From: JAHFPN01 sp963765745 | GTDB lineage: Bacteria > Pseudomonadota > Alphaproteobacteria > Rhizobiales > Xanthobacteraceae | Length of the DNA stretch: 64,000 nt | Assembly: GCA_963765745.1 (NCBI GenBank) | Contig: CAVXXM010000003.1 | Location: 62,001 to 126,000, forward strand | Direction of reading: 5' to 3' | Shown: positions 55,074-62,133 of the stretch, one piece after another | Layout: each line of letters begins with the position of its first letter | Numbering within the stretch: position 1 is the stretch's first letter | Program-made: the position numbers and the translations under genes | The notes under the pieces: generated by a model | The model's database searches: none | Seen by the model: only the letters and a program-made list of their open reading frames with translations | What the model was told of the DNA's origin: nothing

Positions 55074-55370
55074 ATGAGCAGGCTTGGCAAGCGCCTCATT
55101 CAGGCTGCGGAAGAAGCGCTGGCGATCGCACGCGGCGAGGTCGATCCTTCGGCCTATCGTATTCATGTCCCGCCCGGCATCGACGTGAAGGCTTTGCGCC
55201 GGAGGCTGCGCCTGTCGCAGGACGAGTTCGCGCGCCGCTACGGCTTTACGCCGGCGCGCATCCGCGATTGGGAGCAGGGGCGCTCGAAGCCCGATGGCGC
55301 GGTGCGGGCCTATCTTCTCGTCATTGAGCGGGAGCCCGAGGCGGTCGCGCGCGCGCTTGCGGCTGCATAA
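55074..55370 (+). CDS. XRE-family antitoxin
   Basis: A 98-residue antitoxin of the HigA/NadS type. The Cro/C1 helix-turn-helix is LRLSQDEFARRYGFTPARIR, then DWEQGRSKPDGAVRAYL. The N-terminal 45 residues form the toxin-facing part. RBS GAAGGAAG stands before ATG 55074. It pairs with the upstream RelE-like toxin and likely represses the shared promoter through the inverted repeat at 54683-54697. Confidence 0.88.
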   Translation: MSRLGKRLIQAAEEALAIARGEVDPSAYRIHVPPGIDVKALRRRLRLSQDEFARRYGFTPARIRDWEQGRSKPDGAVRAYLLVIEREPEAVARALAAA

Positions 55371-55381
55371 GGCGCGAGGGG

Positions 55382-56555
55382 ATGTTCACCGCCTTCTTCC
55401 ACGAGCTGAAATCCGCCGGGCTGCCGGTCACGGTGCGCGAGTATTTGACGCTGCTCGAAGCGATGGACCGCGATCGTCGCCGGGCGGCGGGTCGAGGATT
55501 TCTATTATCTGTCGCGCGCCACGCTGGTGAAGGACGAGCGCAATCTCGACAAGTTCGATCGCGTATTCGGCCACGTGTTCAAGGGGCTCGATCTGCTCTC
55601 GGAAGACCTGCTCGCGGAAATCCCGGCCGAGTGGCTGAAAAAGCTCGCGGAAAAATATCTGACCGAAGAGGAAAAAGCGCAGCTCGAGGCCATGGGCTGG
55701 GACAAGCTCATGGAGACGCTGAAGAAGCGCATGGCCGAGCAGAAGGGCCGCCACCAGGGCGGCAGCAAATGGATCGGCACCGCGGGCACTTCGCCGTTCG
55801 GCGCCTTCGGCTATCACCCGGAAGGCATCCGCATCGGCCAGGACGAAAGCCGCCACCAGCGCGCGGTGAAGGTGTGGGACAAGCGCGAGTTCCGCGACCT
55901 CGACGACACGGTCGAGCTCGGCACCCGCAACATCAAGCTCGCGCTGCGGCGGCTGCGCAAATTCGCGCGCACCGGCGCGCCCGAGGAGCTCGATCTCGAC
56001 GGCACCATCAAGGAGACCGCGCAGCGCGGCTATCTCGACCTCAAGTTACGCCCCGAGCGAAGAAACGCCGTGAAGGTGCTGCTGTTCCTCGATATCGGCG
56101 GCTCGATGGATTGGCACATCAAGATCTGCGAGGAGCTGTTTTCGGCGGCGCGCGGCGAGTTCAAGCACCTGGAAAATTTCTACTTTCACAATTGCCTCTA
56201 TGAGCGGGTGTGGAAGGACAACCGCCGGCGCTGGCAGGAGACCACGCCGACCTGGGACGTGCTGCACACCTATCCGCACGACTACAAGGCGATCTTCGTG
56301 GGCGACGCCTCGATGAGCCCCTACGAGATCAGCGTGCCGGGCGGCTCGGTGGAGCACATGAACGAGGAGCCGGGCGGCGCGTGGCTCGAGCGCGTCACGC
56401 GCACCTATCCGCACGCGGTGTGGCTGAACCCGGTGCCGCAGGAGCAGTGGGAGTTCACCCACTCGATCCGCATGGTCAAGCAGCTGTTCGCCGGGCGGAT
56501 GTTTCCGCTGACGCTGGAGGGGCTGGATCAGGCGATGCGGGAGTTGGTGAGGTAG
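55382..56555 (+). CDS. VWA (CoxE-like) domain protein (one apparent +1 frameshift)
   Basis: A 390-residue protein of the CoxE/VWA family, partner of MoxR AAA ATPases. It begins MFTAFFHELKSAGLPVTVRE, and the MIDAS-like motif is VLLFLDIGGSMDWHIKICEE (DxGxS). SIRMVKQLFAGRMFPLTLEG closes it. The frame shifts at the CC at 55468-55469; removing one C restores AIVAGRRVEDFYYLSRATLV. In relatives it lies beside a MoxR gene; none is present here, where a toxin-antitoxin pair precedes it. Confidence 0.88.
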
Positions 56556-56605
56556 GGGCGCATGTTTCCGGTGCTCTTCAAAAACATGCTAGTGGAAATC
56601 TTAAC

Positions 56606-56902
56606 ATGAAACGGACTCTCGAAATTGGGTCGGCGATATTCGCATTTCTTGCTGCTGTTCTATGGTTCTTGTCTGCGAGAGTTGAGACTCCGAAGAAGTT
56701 TCCGATTGCCATAATCAGTCAGAACACTTTAGCGGAGCAAGTAATAGGATCAGAGCTAATAAGCACAGGTCAAAGCGAAGAATTGGACGCGTTAGGGCGC
56801 GCAGTAATTCGACAAAGTCGCCTGAGTGCATTGGCTGCTAGTAGCGCGGGCATCGCCGCTCTTTGCCAAACAATTGCTCTGCTTCTCCCTGAAAAACCTT
56901 AG
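56606..56902 (+). CDS. small two-helix membrane protein of unknown function
   Basis: A 98-residue protein with hydrophobic segments at about 9-24 (SAIFAFLAAVLWFLSA) and 76-93, and a charged loop between them. There is no recognised family. Its codons are AT-rich compared with the flanks. It is convergent with the thymidylate-synthase-like gene and sits at the edge of the AT-rich insert. GGAAA lies upstream of the start. Its relation to the two-gene operon is unknown. Confidence 0.6.
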   Translation: MKRTLEIGSAIFAFLAAVLWFLSARVETPKKFPIAIISQNTLAEQVIGSELISTGQSEELDALGRAVIRQSRLSALAASSAGIAALCQTIALLLPEKP

Positions 56903-56950
56903 CGGTTGCTGCCGCAAGCTATTTTACCGTGGCACGTATACTCCGGCGCT

Positions 56951-57661
56951 CTATTTGAAATGAACTAACATTGCCTTCACTGCGCTTACGCAGGTTTTCT
57001 CCACGAATATCCTAGAAAAGAAAAGGCTCATCTCGCCGCAGCACAATTCATCTAGCTTGCCGGAGAGATCGTTTCGTTTGACCAATTCAACAACGTGCAT
57101 TTGTATTCGCCGTAAGAAGTACATGTCAAAGAAGCCGACTGTATAAAAATCGCAAGTTCGAAACATGACATTGAGTATCAACTTTCCATTTCGAACTTTG
57201 AAGTCACCCGCAATAGGGCATGGAACGTAGCCTGGACGAATCTTGTCGAATAGGTCCGCTGGTCTCAAGAATACGAACGAAAGACAGTTCAAGCCGGGCT
57301 TATCCAGAATTTCAAAGGCGATCTTTTCAAGTTGATTTAGCTCAACATGAAATTTGTCACGTCGTGTCTTATCTGGATACGCAGTTAGTCGTGACAAATA
57401 GCTCGGTTTTACATGTCGATCTTTGGGGTCTTCGTAGACTCTTTGCGCTTTTGCCCAACCTCGCCTGACCGGATCTCCGCCGATCTCGCGATAAGTGTCT
57501 AAGAAGCTCACGTAATCGCGATAGCCTTCGTCCGAATATTGAATAGTAGAAAGAACGCTTATGCATTCCCGAACATTTTTTTGCGCCGGACTGGAGAGCA
57601 ACAAGAGATACAATTGCCTCGCAGCATCGAGCTCTGAGGCTGCATTGACGAGGTGGGACAT
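56951..57661 (-). CDS. divergent thymidylate-synthase-fold protein, probable nucleotide-binding component
   Basis: A 236-residue protein whose C-terminal half aligns by eye with ThyA. Cys148 (PGYVPCPIAGDFKVRNGKL) sits where the catalytic Cys146 of E. coli ThyA does. Arg168 in MFRTCDFY matches the phosphate-binding Arg166 of QRSCD, with the same 20-residue spacing. Eleven residues later, where ThyA has Asn177, this protein has Asp179 (FFDMYFL). That is the change known from dCMP hydroxymethylases, so it may recognise a cytosine nucleotide. The His/Tyr motif THLY is replaced by MSLFF, and the N-terminal Arg loop is missing, so ordinary dTMP synthesis is unlikely. It follows a three-helix membrane protein by nine bases. 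This region is AT-rich and looks transferred. Confidence 0.6.
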   Translation of the reverse strand: MSHLVNAASELDAARQLYLLLLSSPAQKNVRECISVLSTIQYSDEGYRDYVSFLDTYREIGGDPVRRGWAKAQRVYEDPKDRHVKPSYLSRLTAYPDKTRRDKFHVELNQLEKIAFEILDKPGLNCLSFVFLRPADLFDKIRPGYVPCPIAGDFKVRNGKLILNVMFRTCDFYTVGFFDMYFLRRIQMHVVELVKRNDLSGKLDELCCGEMSLFFSRIFVEKTCVSAVKAMLVHFK

Positions 57662-57670
57662 CGTTCCCGT

Positions 57671-58330
57671 CTATCCAAGTATGTTTGCTAGAGCTGTGAC
57701 TATCAGCAAGATACCGGATATGAATGTTCCGGACTTAAGCTCACGCAACATTACCTTCAAATTTCTCTGTCGATAATTTTGCAAAAGATACAGTATGAAT
57801 ACTTGCTGTAAGTCCTCCTTCACGAATCCCGATTTGTTGGAGCTGTACTCCTGCCACTTAATTACAAAGTCACGCAAAGTCTCGCCAAGTTTCTTCAGTT
57901 CTGCTCGTTTCGTCTCCTCGTTAGACAATGAGTTCAAGTCATCCGCGAAATTATTCGAAGCAACGTATCGGAAGTACCAACTCCGTATATCGGCAAGTTT
58001 TCGATATGGATGACTTGCCTCAGAGACTTTCATGTACTCCCTGAGGACAACGAGGCTGGTCACTACTATCGATACAACAAACGCTGTCCCAAAAACGCGG
58101 AATGTGAGATTGTATTTGGCTGGGTCGCCCATCCCAATCATGAGAGCGCCGGCAAAGCCAAGCATTGTTAGTGCAACTGTAGCGAAACGATTTCGTTGGT
58201 TTTCATACCAATCATGGCGATCGATTGCGTACTCGATCATCTGATGGAGTTTGTCTCGAATTTCGTCGTCGTCCTTAAGTGACACGTTTTGTTCAAGGAT
58301 CTGATTGAACAGCGTTGGAGATTTGCTCAC
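57671..58330 (-). CDS. three-helix membrane protein, SLATT-like, first gene of a two-gene operon
   Basis: A 219-residue protein. Helices lie at about 50-68 (VALTMLGFAGALMIGMG), 77-97 and 200-218 (TFISGILLIVTALANIL). The N-terminal 48 residues and the loop at 98-199 are charged and helical. Two close helices followed by a long cytoplasmic helical part resemble the SLATT membrane effectors of nucleotide-sensing conflict systems, though an extra C-terminal helix is unusual and no exact family match can be claimed. It starts with GTG 58330 after AGAGG. It stands first in an operon with a thymidylate-synthase-like gene. A membrane effector gated by a nucleotide is inference. Confidence 0.6.
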   Translation of the reverse strand: MSKSPTLFNQILEQNVSLKDDDEIRDKLHQMIEYAIDRHDWYENQRNRFATVALTMLGFAGALMIGMGDPAKYNLTFRVFGTAFVVSIVVTSLVVLREYMKVSEASHPYRKLADIRSWYFRYVASNNFADDLNSLSNEETKRAELKKLGETLRDFVIKWQEYSSNKSGFVKEDLQQVFILYLLQNYRQRNLKVMLRELKSGTFISGILLIVTALANILG

Positions 58331-58635
58331 GGATGACCTCTATCGTTCATCTTTTGTTCCTTGTTGGCAACATAGTCGATCGATCACTTAGAACGCAACA
58401 AATATCGGCTTGTTAGACATTATTTGCGTAGCGCAGGACGGCGCTAGCCGTCTTTACGCTCAAAAATGTAGTGGACAGCGTCCTTCGCTCGGGGCGGTTT
58501 GGGATTCCGCCCCGCCAATCCCAATTCCCGCCTGGAAAGAAAAGAGCGAAAGCTGGTCGAGCGGGCGCTTGACTAATTTCCTATATGGATTATATTCCTC
58601 GCAACCCTGCCCGCAAGGGGCGCGTTCATGAGGCG
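58331..58635. other. intergenic region between the AT-rich operon and the antitoxin remnant
   Basis: About 305 bases without a convincing gene. The AT-rich character fades by about 58450, which gives the right end of the insert. A short GC-rich palindrome-like stretch (GGGCGGTTTGGGATTCCGCCC) starts near 58492. No clear attachment repeat was found. Confidence 0.5.
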
Positions 58636-58785
58636 TCATTTGCGTGGGGCACGGCTTTGGCGCTCGCCATAGGCGTCGGAAATTTCCTTCAGAGCCGCGT
58701 CCTCGATCTCCGCCAGGATGCCGTCCTTGGCGAGGAACTCGTCGAAGGTTTCGGTGCGGTCGATCTTGCCCTTTTTCTTCTTCAT
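58636..58785 (-). CDS. short antitoxin-like protein, probably truncated
   Basis: A 49-residue protein beginning MKKKKGKIDRTETFDEFLAK and continuing DGILAEIEDAALKEI. This is the N-terminus of a common small antitoxin or transcriptional-regulator family that normally goes on to a helix-turn-helix of 40-50 more residues. Here the conserved part ends abruptly and SDAYGERQSRAPRK follows before the stop, so the DNA-binding part is missing. An AGGAG stands nine bases before ATG 58785. No HigB-type toxin adjoins it. A frameshift cannot be excluded. Confidence 0.6.
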   Translation of the reverse strand: MKKKKGKIDRTETFDEFLAKDGILAEIEDAALKEISDAYGERQSRAPRK

Positions 58786-58849
58786 CGAAGCGATCTCCTA
58801 GGTTGGCAATATGCTTCATCATGGACGATATTGTGGTATAGTAGCGGTT

Positions 58850-59081
58850 ATGACCAAATTGCTCGATCAGGCCATCGCCAAGGCGCGCGAGCTTCCCGAC
58901 GAGGATCAGGACACGCTCGGGGCTGTGCTGCTCGCCATGACCGACGAGGCGGCGGCGGGTGTTGCGCCGCTCGATGACGAAACGCGGGCCGCCATTCGCG
59001 AAGGGCTTGAACAAGCCCGCCGCGGCCGAGTTCGTGCCCGACGAGGAAATCCGGGCGCTCTGGAAACGCCACGGCCTATGA
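58850..59081 (+). CDS. ParD-like antitoxin (one apparent +1 frameshift)
   Basis: A 76-residue addiction-module antitoxin after correction: MTKLLDQAIAKARELPDEDQ, then DDETRAAIREGLEQARRGEF. The frame shifts at CC 59026-59027; removing one C gives the end VPDEEIRALWKRHGL and a TGA overlapping the toxin ATG (ATGA). As written, the frame would read through into the toxin as one protein. A TATAGT box at 58837-58842 lies only eight bases before the start, so the message may be leaderless. Confidence 0.82.
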
Positions 59082-59353
59082 GAGTTCGCTACACGCCGCG
59101 GGCGCGTGACGATCTCCAGGAAATTCTCCAGTATCTCGATGAGCGGAATCCCCAAGGCGCGCAAAGCGTCAAGCGGGTCATGCAAAGGACGATCGAGTTG
59201 ATCGGGCAATATCCCGCCAGCGGTCGCCGTGCCGGCATGGAGGAAACGCGCGTGCTCCCGGTCGGGCGCTATCCTTATCTCGTCTATTGGACGGTTGAAG
59301 GCGGCGAAGCCTGGATCGTCCATATCCGGCATGCGAAGCGGCGGCCGTGGTGA
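59078..59353 (+). CDS. ParE/RelE-family toxin
   Basis: A 91-residue toxin: MRVRYTPRARDDLQEILQYL, SGRRAGMEETRVLPVGRYPY and LVYWTVEGGEAWIVHIRHAK. The last part is the typical beta-sheet end with Arg/His residues of ParE-like toxins, which inhibit gyrase or cut mRNA. It overlaps the antitoxin stop by the ATGA arrangement and is complete. Toxin type cannot be chosen between ParE and RelE. Confidence 0.88.
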   Translation: MRVRYTPRARDDLQEILQYLDERNPQGAQSVKRVMQRTIELIGQYPASGRRAGMEETRVLPVGRYPYLVYWTVEGGEAWIVHIRHAKRRPW

Positions 59354-59391
59354 ACCGCGGCCATACTTCGGCACTGCCTCACTAAGCGGGA

Positions 59392-59442
59392 TCGCCGGGA
59401 CTTTAGGCGCGAAGACGGCGCTTCGCGCCTTTCGCCCGGCGA
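59392..59442. repeat. nested palindromic hairpin element
   Basis: Outer arms TCGCCGGG (59392-59399) and CCCGGCGA (59435-59442), inner arms AGGCGCGAAG (59405-59414) and CTTCGCGCCT (59421-59430). It is a strong two-part hairpin between convergent genes, related in style to the other rhizobial-type repeats but not in sequence. Confidence 0.75.
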
Positions 59443-59474
59443 TGACAACAAAGAAGAGCGCCGCGAGAACGCCC

Positions 59475-59840
59475 TCACATGTCTTCAGGTTCAGATTTTC
59501 GCCGGAAGAACATCGCGACAAATGCAGCCGCTATCGCCCACATCGCCACGCGGAACAACACGATCGCGCTCGCGAACTGGAACCAGACCGAAGCGCCGAT
59601 CGTGCGCAGCACCACTTCGGTTTGCGCCGCCCAGGGCGACGGCAGCAGGTCGGCCGCGACCTCGATGCTGCGCGTCGCCCCCCGCAAATACCATTGCAGC
59701 CATGCCGGGTAATAATAGAAGCAGAGCCCGATCAGCACGATGGTCGCCAGCGTCGTCCACAGCCGGAAGAACTGGACGCGCACCCAGCTCTTCACGCGGT
59801 TGGAGCCTTGAGAGGAGCCTTGCCTCGGGGAGGGGTTCAT
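59475..59840 (-). CDS. small membrane protein of unknown function
   Basis: A 121-residue protein with two to three membrane helices: LWTTLATIVLIGLCFYYYPA, then a helix around ASAIVLFRVAMWAIAAAFVA, and a basic C-terminus FFRRKSEPEDM. No family is recognised. It lies 57 bases downstream of the small membrane gene at 59897-60031 and on its strand, so the two may form one transcript. Confidence 0.7.
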   Translation of the reverse strand: MNPSPRQGSSQGSNRVKSWVRVQFFRLWTTLATIVLIGLCFYYYPAWLQWYLRGATRSIEVAADLLPSPWAAQTEVVLRTIGASVWFQFASAIVLFRVAMWAIAAAFVAMFFRRKSEPEDM

Positions 59841-59896
59841 CGCAGAAAATTAGCGGGTCAGTTCGAAATTTACCAGCCGACCGGAACGCGAATTGC

Positions 59897-60031
59897 TTAC
59901 TGGATCAGCGTTCCGAGAAAACCAGTGAAGTTGAACAGATAGACAAAGCCCAGGAGCGTCACGCCAACCAGCGCGCATCCGCACAGCACATACCGGCGTG
60001 CGATTGCCGCGTCGCGCTCGATCTTTCGCAC
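59897..60031 (-). CDS. 44-residue single-helix membrane protein
   Basis: A short frame starting with GTG 60031, eight bases after GGAG. The first 13 residues are charged (VRKIERDAAIARR), followed by a membrane helix YVLCGCALVGVTLLGFVYLF and a short tail FNFTGFLGTLIQ. Its position after a terminator and before another membrane gene on the same strand supports it as real. The function is unknown. Confidence 0.6.
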   Translation of the reverse strand: MRKIERDAAIARRYVLCGCALVGVTLLGFVYLFNFTGFLGTLIQ

Positions 60032-60054
60032 CGTTCCGTCTCCAAAAAGAACGT

Positions 60055-60080
60055 GCCGCCCCTGCGGGTGCAGGGGCGGC
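60055..60080 (-). terminator. terminator after the CsbD-like gene
   Basis: Ten-pair stem GCCGCCCCTG with CAGGGGCGGC and a six-base loop. On the minus strand it is followed by ACGTTCTTTTT, so it ends the gene at 60101-60337. Confidence 0.75.
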
Positions 60081-60100
60081 GTTGTTCGTGGGCGCTCAGC

Positions 60101-60337
60101 TTAGAAGGAGCGGCCGTTGGTCCAAGCATTGACGTCCTTCAGGGCCTGGTCCGCGCTCAGCGCGTACTTGGTCTGAACCTGAGAGACGAGGTCGCTGGTC
60201 AGCTTCATGGTGGAAGCGTCAACCTCGGAAATCTTGTCCCACTTGACGTGGATTTCCTTGGCCGAGAGCTTCGCCGCATTGGCCTGCGGTGCGGAAGCCT
60301 GCGAGCCGGAAGCGTTGGTGTTGACGGGATTGGTCAT
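60101..60337 (-). CDS. CsbD-like stress protein
   Basis: A 78-residue small protein. After an Ala/Asn/Ser-rich start (MTNPVNTNASGSQASA) comes the CsbD-type core HVKWDKISEVDASTMKLTSD and LVSQVQTKYALSADQALKDV. CsbD/YjbJ proteins are abundant stress-induced proteins of unknown role. A very strong AGGAG lies seven bases before ATG 60337, suggesting high expression. Upstream sit a palindrome and a tandem repeat. The ORF can be lengthened to 60388, but the core and RBS favour 60337. Confidence 0.75.
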   Translation of the reverse strand: MTNPVNTNASGSQASAPQANAAKLSAKEIHVKWDKISEVDASTMKLTSDLVSQVQTKYALSADQALKDVNAWTNGRSF

Positions 60338-60371
60338 GGTTATCTCCTGAAATATCAGTTTTATCGAATTA

Positions 60372-60393
60372 CTTGAACGAACATTCATTCAAG
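60372..60393. promoter_or_regulatory. imperfect palindrome upstream of the CsbD-like gene
   Basis: Arms CTTGAA (60372-60377) and TTCAAG (60388-60393) with near-symmetric GAACGAACATTCATTC between them, one mismatch pair. It lies about 35-56 bases before the CsbD-like start, a suitable place for an operator or -35 region. Confidence 0.5.
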
Positions 60394-60406
60394 CTACGCA
60401 CGCACT

Positions 60407-60450
60407 ATGACGCGCAATAGAGGTTTCAATGACGCGCAATAGAGGTCTCA
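60407..60450. repeat. tandem 22-base direct repeat
   Basis: Two adjacent units of ATGACGCGCAATAGAGGTTT-type sequence with one mismatch (60407-60428 and 60429-60450). It lies directly upstream of the palindrome before the CsbD-like gene. Confidence 0.8.
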
Positions 60451-60493
60451 ATGTGTTCGTGCGCCGGAATACGTAGACGATTCGATTCAATTG

Positions 60494-60802
60494 TCATGTT
60501 CGCGTGCGATTCACGCGGCCGTCAGCGCTTCTTGTTGCGCCCGATAGCTTTTTCGGCTCCGGCTCGATCACGCGATATTCCGTTTCGATCGTTTTCCCGC
60601 GGCCGTCGCGGCCCGGCGCGCGCCGGCGGCCGAAGCCGAACAGATACGCCAGCGCGCCGACCAGGATGAAAATCGGAAACAGAATCAAAAACGCGCCGAC
60701 CGCGACGATAAGCAGTGTCACGAACAGCGCGAGCACCAGCGCGGCGATCAGGAAAACCTGCCAGCCCTTGATCTGAAATGTGCGAATTCGATATTGCGCC
60801 AT
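60494..60802 (-). CDS. small two-helix membrane protein with basic tail
   Basis: A protein of about 102 residues: MAQYRIRTFQIKGWQVFLIA, then two membrane helices (ALVLALFVTLLIVAVGAFLI and LFPIFILVGALAYLFGF) and a basic tail GRRRAPGRDGRGKTIETEYR. The ending is uncertain, because removing one A of the AAAAA-like run near 60548 gives KSYRAQQEALTAA and a shorter protein, which would look more natural. It follows the oxidoreductase gene by two bases on the same strand. The function is unknown. Confidence 0.65.
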   Translation of the reverse strand: MAQYRIRTFQIKGWQVFLIAALVLALFVTLLIVAVGAFLILFPIFILVGALAYLFGFGRRRAPGRDGRGKTIETEYRVIEPEPKKLSGATRSADGRVNRTRT

Positions 60803-60804
60803 CG

Positions 60805-61896
60805 CTACACCTTCGGCGGCCGCAACACATAGCCATATTGCGTCGGCCAGTGCACGTGCTCGCTGAGCACGCCCTGCGCCTTGATCGCGAAGTAGGGCTC
60901 GCGCAGCAGCTCGCGCCCCATGAAGATGAGATCGGCGTCGCCGGCGGCGAGAATCTGCTCGGCCTGGCGCGGCTCGGTGATCAGCCCCACGGCGCCGGTT
61001 TTGATCGCGGCCTCGGCGCGGATGCGGCGCGCGAACGGCACCATGTAGCCGGGCGCCATCGTGACGTTGGGCTTGGGCACCGTGCCGCCCGAGGAGCAAT
61101 CGATCAGGTCGACGCCGAGTTTCGAGAGCCGCTTGGCGAGCTCCACCGCGTCGGCGATGTCCCAGCCGCCTTCGGCCCAGTCGGTGCAGGAAATGCGCAC
61201 GAACAGCGGCATCGTCTCGGGCAGCGCACCGCGCACGCGCTCGGCCACGCGCAGCGTGAGCCGCATGCGGTTGCCGAGGTTGCCGCCATATTCGTCGGTG
61301 CGCTTATTGGAGATCGGCGAATGGAACTGGTGCAGCAGATAGCCGTGCGCGGCGTGGATCTCGATCAGCTTGAAGCCGGCTTGCAGCGCGCGCTTGGCCG
61401 CCGCCTCCCAGGCGTCGACCACGCGGTCGATGCCCTTGATATCCAGCGCGGCGGGCTTGGCGAACGTCTCGTCGAACGGCACGTCGCTCGGGCCGAAAAC
61501 CTGCCAGCCGCCTTCGGCGGGCGAGACCGTCTTCGGTCCGTGCCACGGCGCGCCGCGGCTCGCCTTGCGGCCGGCGTGCGCGAGCTGGATGCCGGGCAGC
61601 GCGCCCTGGCTCTCGATGAAGGCGGCGATTTTCGCGAGCGGCGCGACGTGCTCGTCGCCCCAGATGCCCATGTCGCCCGGCGTGATGCGGCCCTCGCGCA
61701 GCACCGCGCTGGCCTCGACCATCGCCAGCGCCACGCCGCCGACGGCGCGGCTGCCGAGGTGGACGAGGTGCCAGTCGTTGGCCAGCCCCTCGTGCGACGA
61801 ATACTGGCACATGGGCGACATGACGATGCGATTGCGCAGCGTCACGCCGCGGATGGTGAGCGGGCTGAACAGCGAGTGCTTGGCGACGGTGTGCAT
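60805..61896 (-). CDS. NADH:flavin oxidoreductase, old-yellow-enzyme family (YqjM-like)
   Basis: A 363-residue FMN enzyme. The N-terminal LFSPLTIRGVTLRNRIVMSP with MCQYSSHEG has the Cys of the thermophilic-like YqjM group. IQLAHAGRKASRGAPWHGP, LIEIHAAHGYLLHQFHSPIS with the active-site His pair, and EYGGNLGNRMRLTLRVAERV complete the barrel. It reduces activated C=C bonds of enones or nitro compounds. The start MHTVAKHSLF at 61896 is preferred. Confidence 0.92.
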   Translation of the reverse strand: MHTVAKHSLFSPLTIRGVTLRNRIVMSPMCQYSSHEGLANDWHLVHLGSRAVGGVALAMVEASAVLREGRITPGDMGIWGDEHVAPLAKIAAFIESQGALPGIQLAHAGRKASRGAPWHGPKTVSPAEGGWQVFGPSDVPFDETFAKPAALDIKGIDRVVDAWEAAAKRALQAGFKLIEIHAAHGYLLHQFHSPISNKRTDEYGGNLGNRMRLTLRVAERVRGALPETMPLFVRISCTDWAEGGWDIADAVELAKRLSKLGVDLIDCSSGGTVPKPNVTMAPGYMVPFARRIRAEAAIKTGAVGLITEPRQAEQILAAGDADLIFMGRELLREPYFAIKAQGVLSEHVHWPTQYGYVLRPPKV

Positions 61897-62133
61897 TTGC
61901 CCACAAAACACGGCTGGCAGGGGCCGGGCAAGCGCGGTGAAAGCTGCAAATGGGGGCCTAAAAATGGTACGACCACAAACCAGAAGCGCGCTTACATCCG
62001 GCGTCGCTCACTGATCGTGGCCGTTTCCGGCAGTAGCGCCTTGCGGCTGCCGACTGCCTTGGGGCGGGATATGGGGCGGCAGCGGCACTTCCGCAAGGGC
62101 ATCTGACATCTAGCGCGGGAGCATGACAGCACG

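Noticed and set aside
58811..59353. A single frame fusing antitoxin and toxin
   Set aside because: The antitoxin end is restored by removing one C at 59026-59027, giving the usual ATGA overlap; the fusion is an artefact.
58460..59521. A 353-residue minus-strand frame across the parDE-like genes
   Set aside because: It is antisense to two clear toxin-antitoxin genes and contains no motif.
60407..60450. CRISPR-like array
   Set aside because: There are only two directly adjacent units with no spacers and no cas genes.
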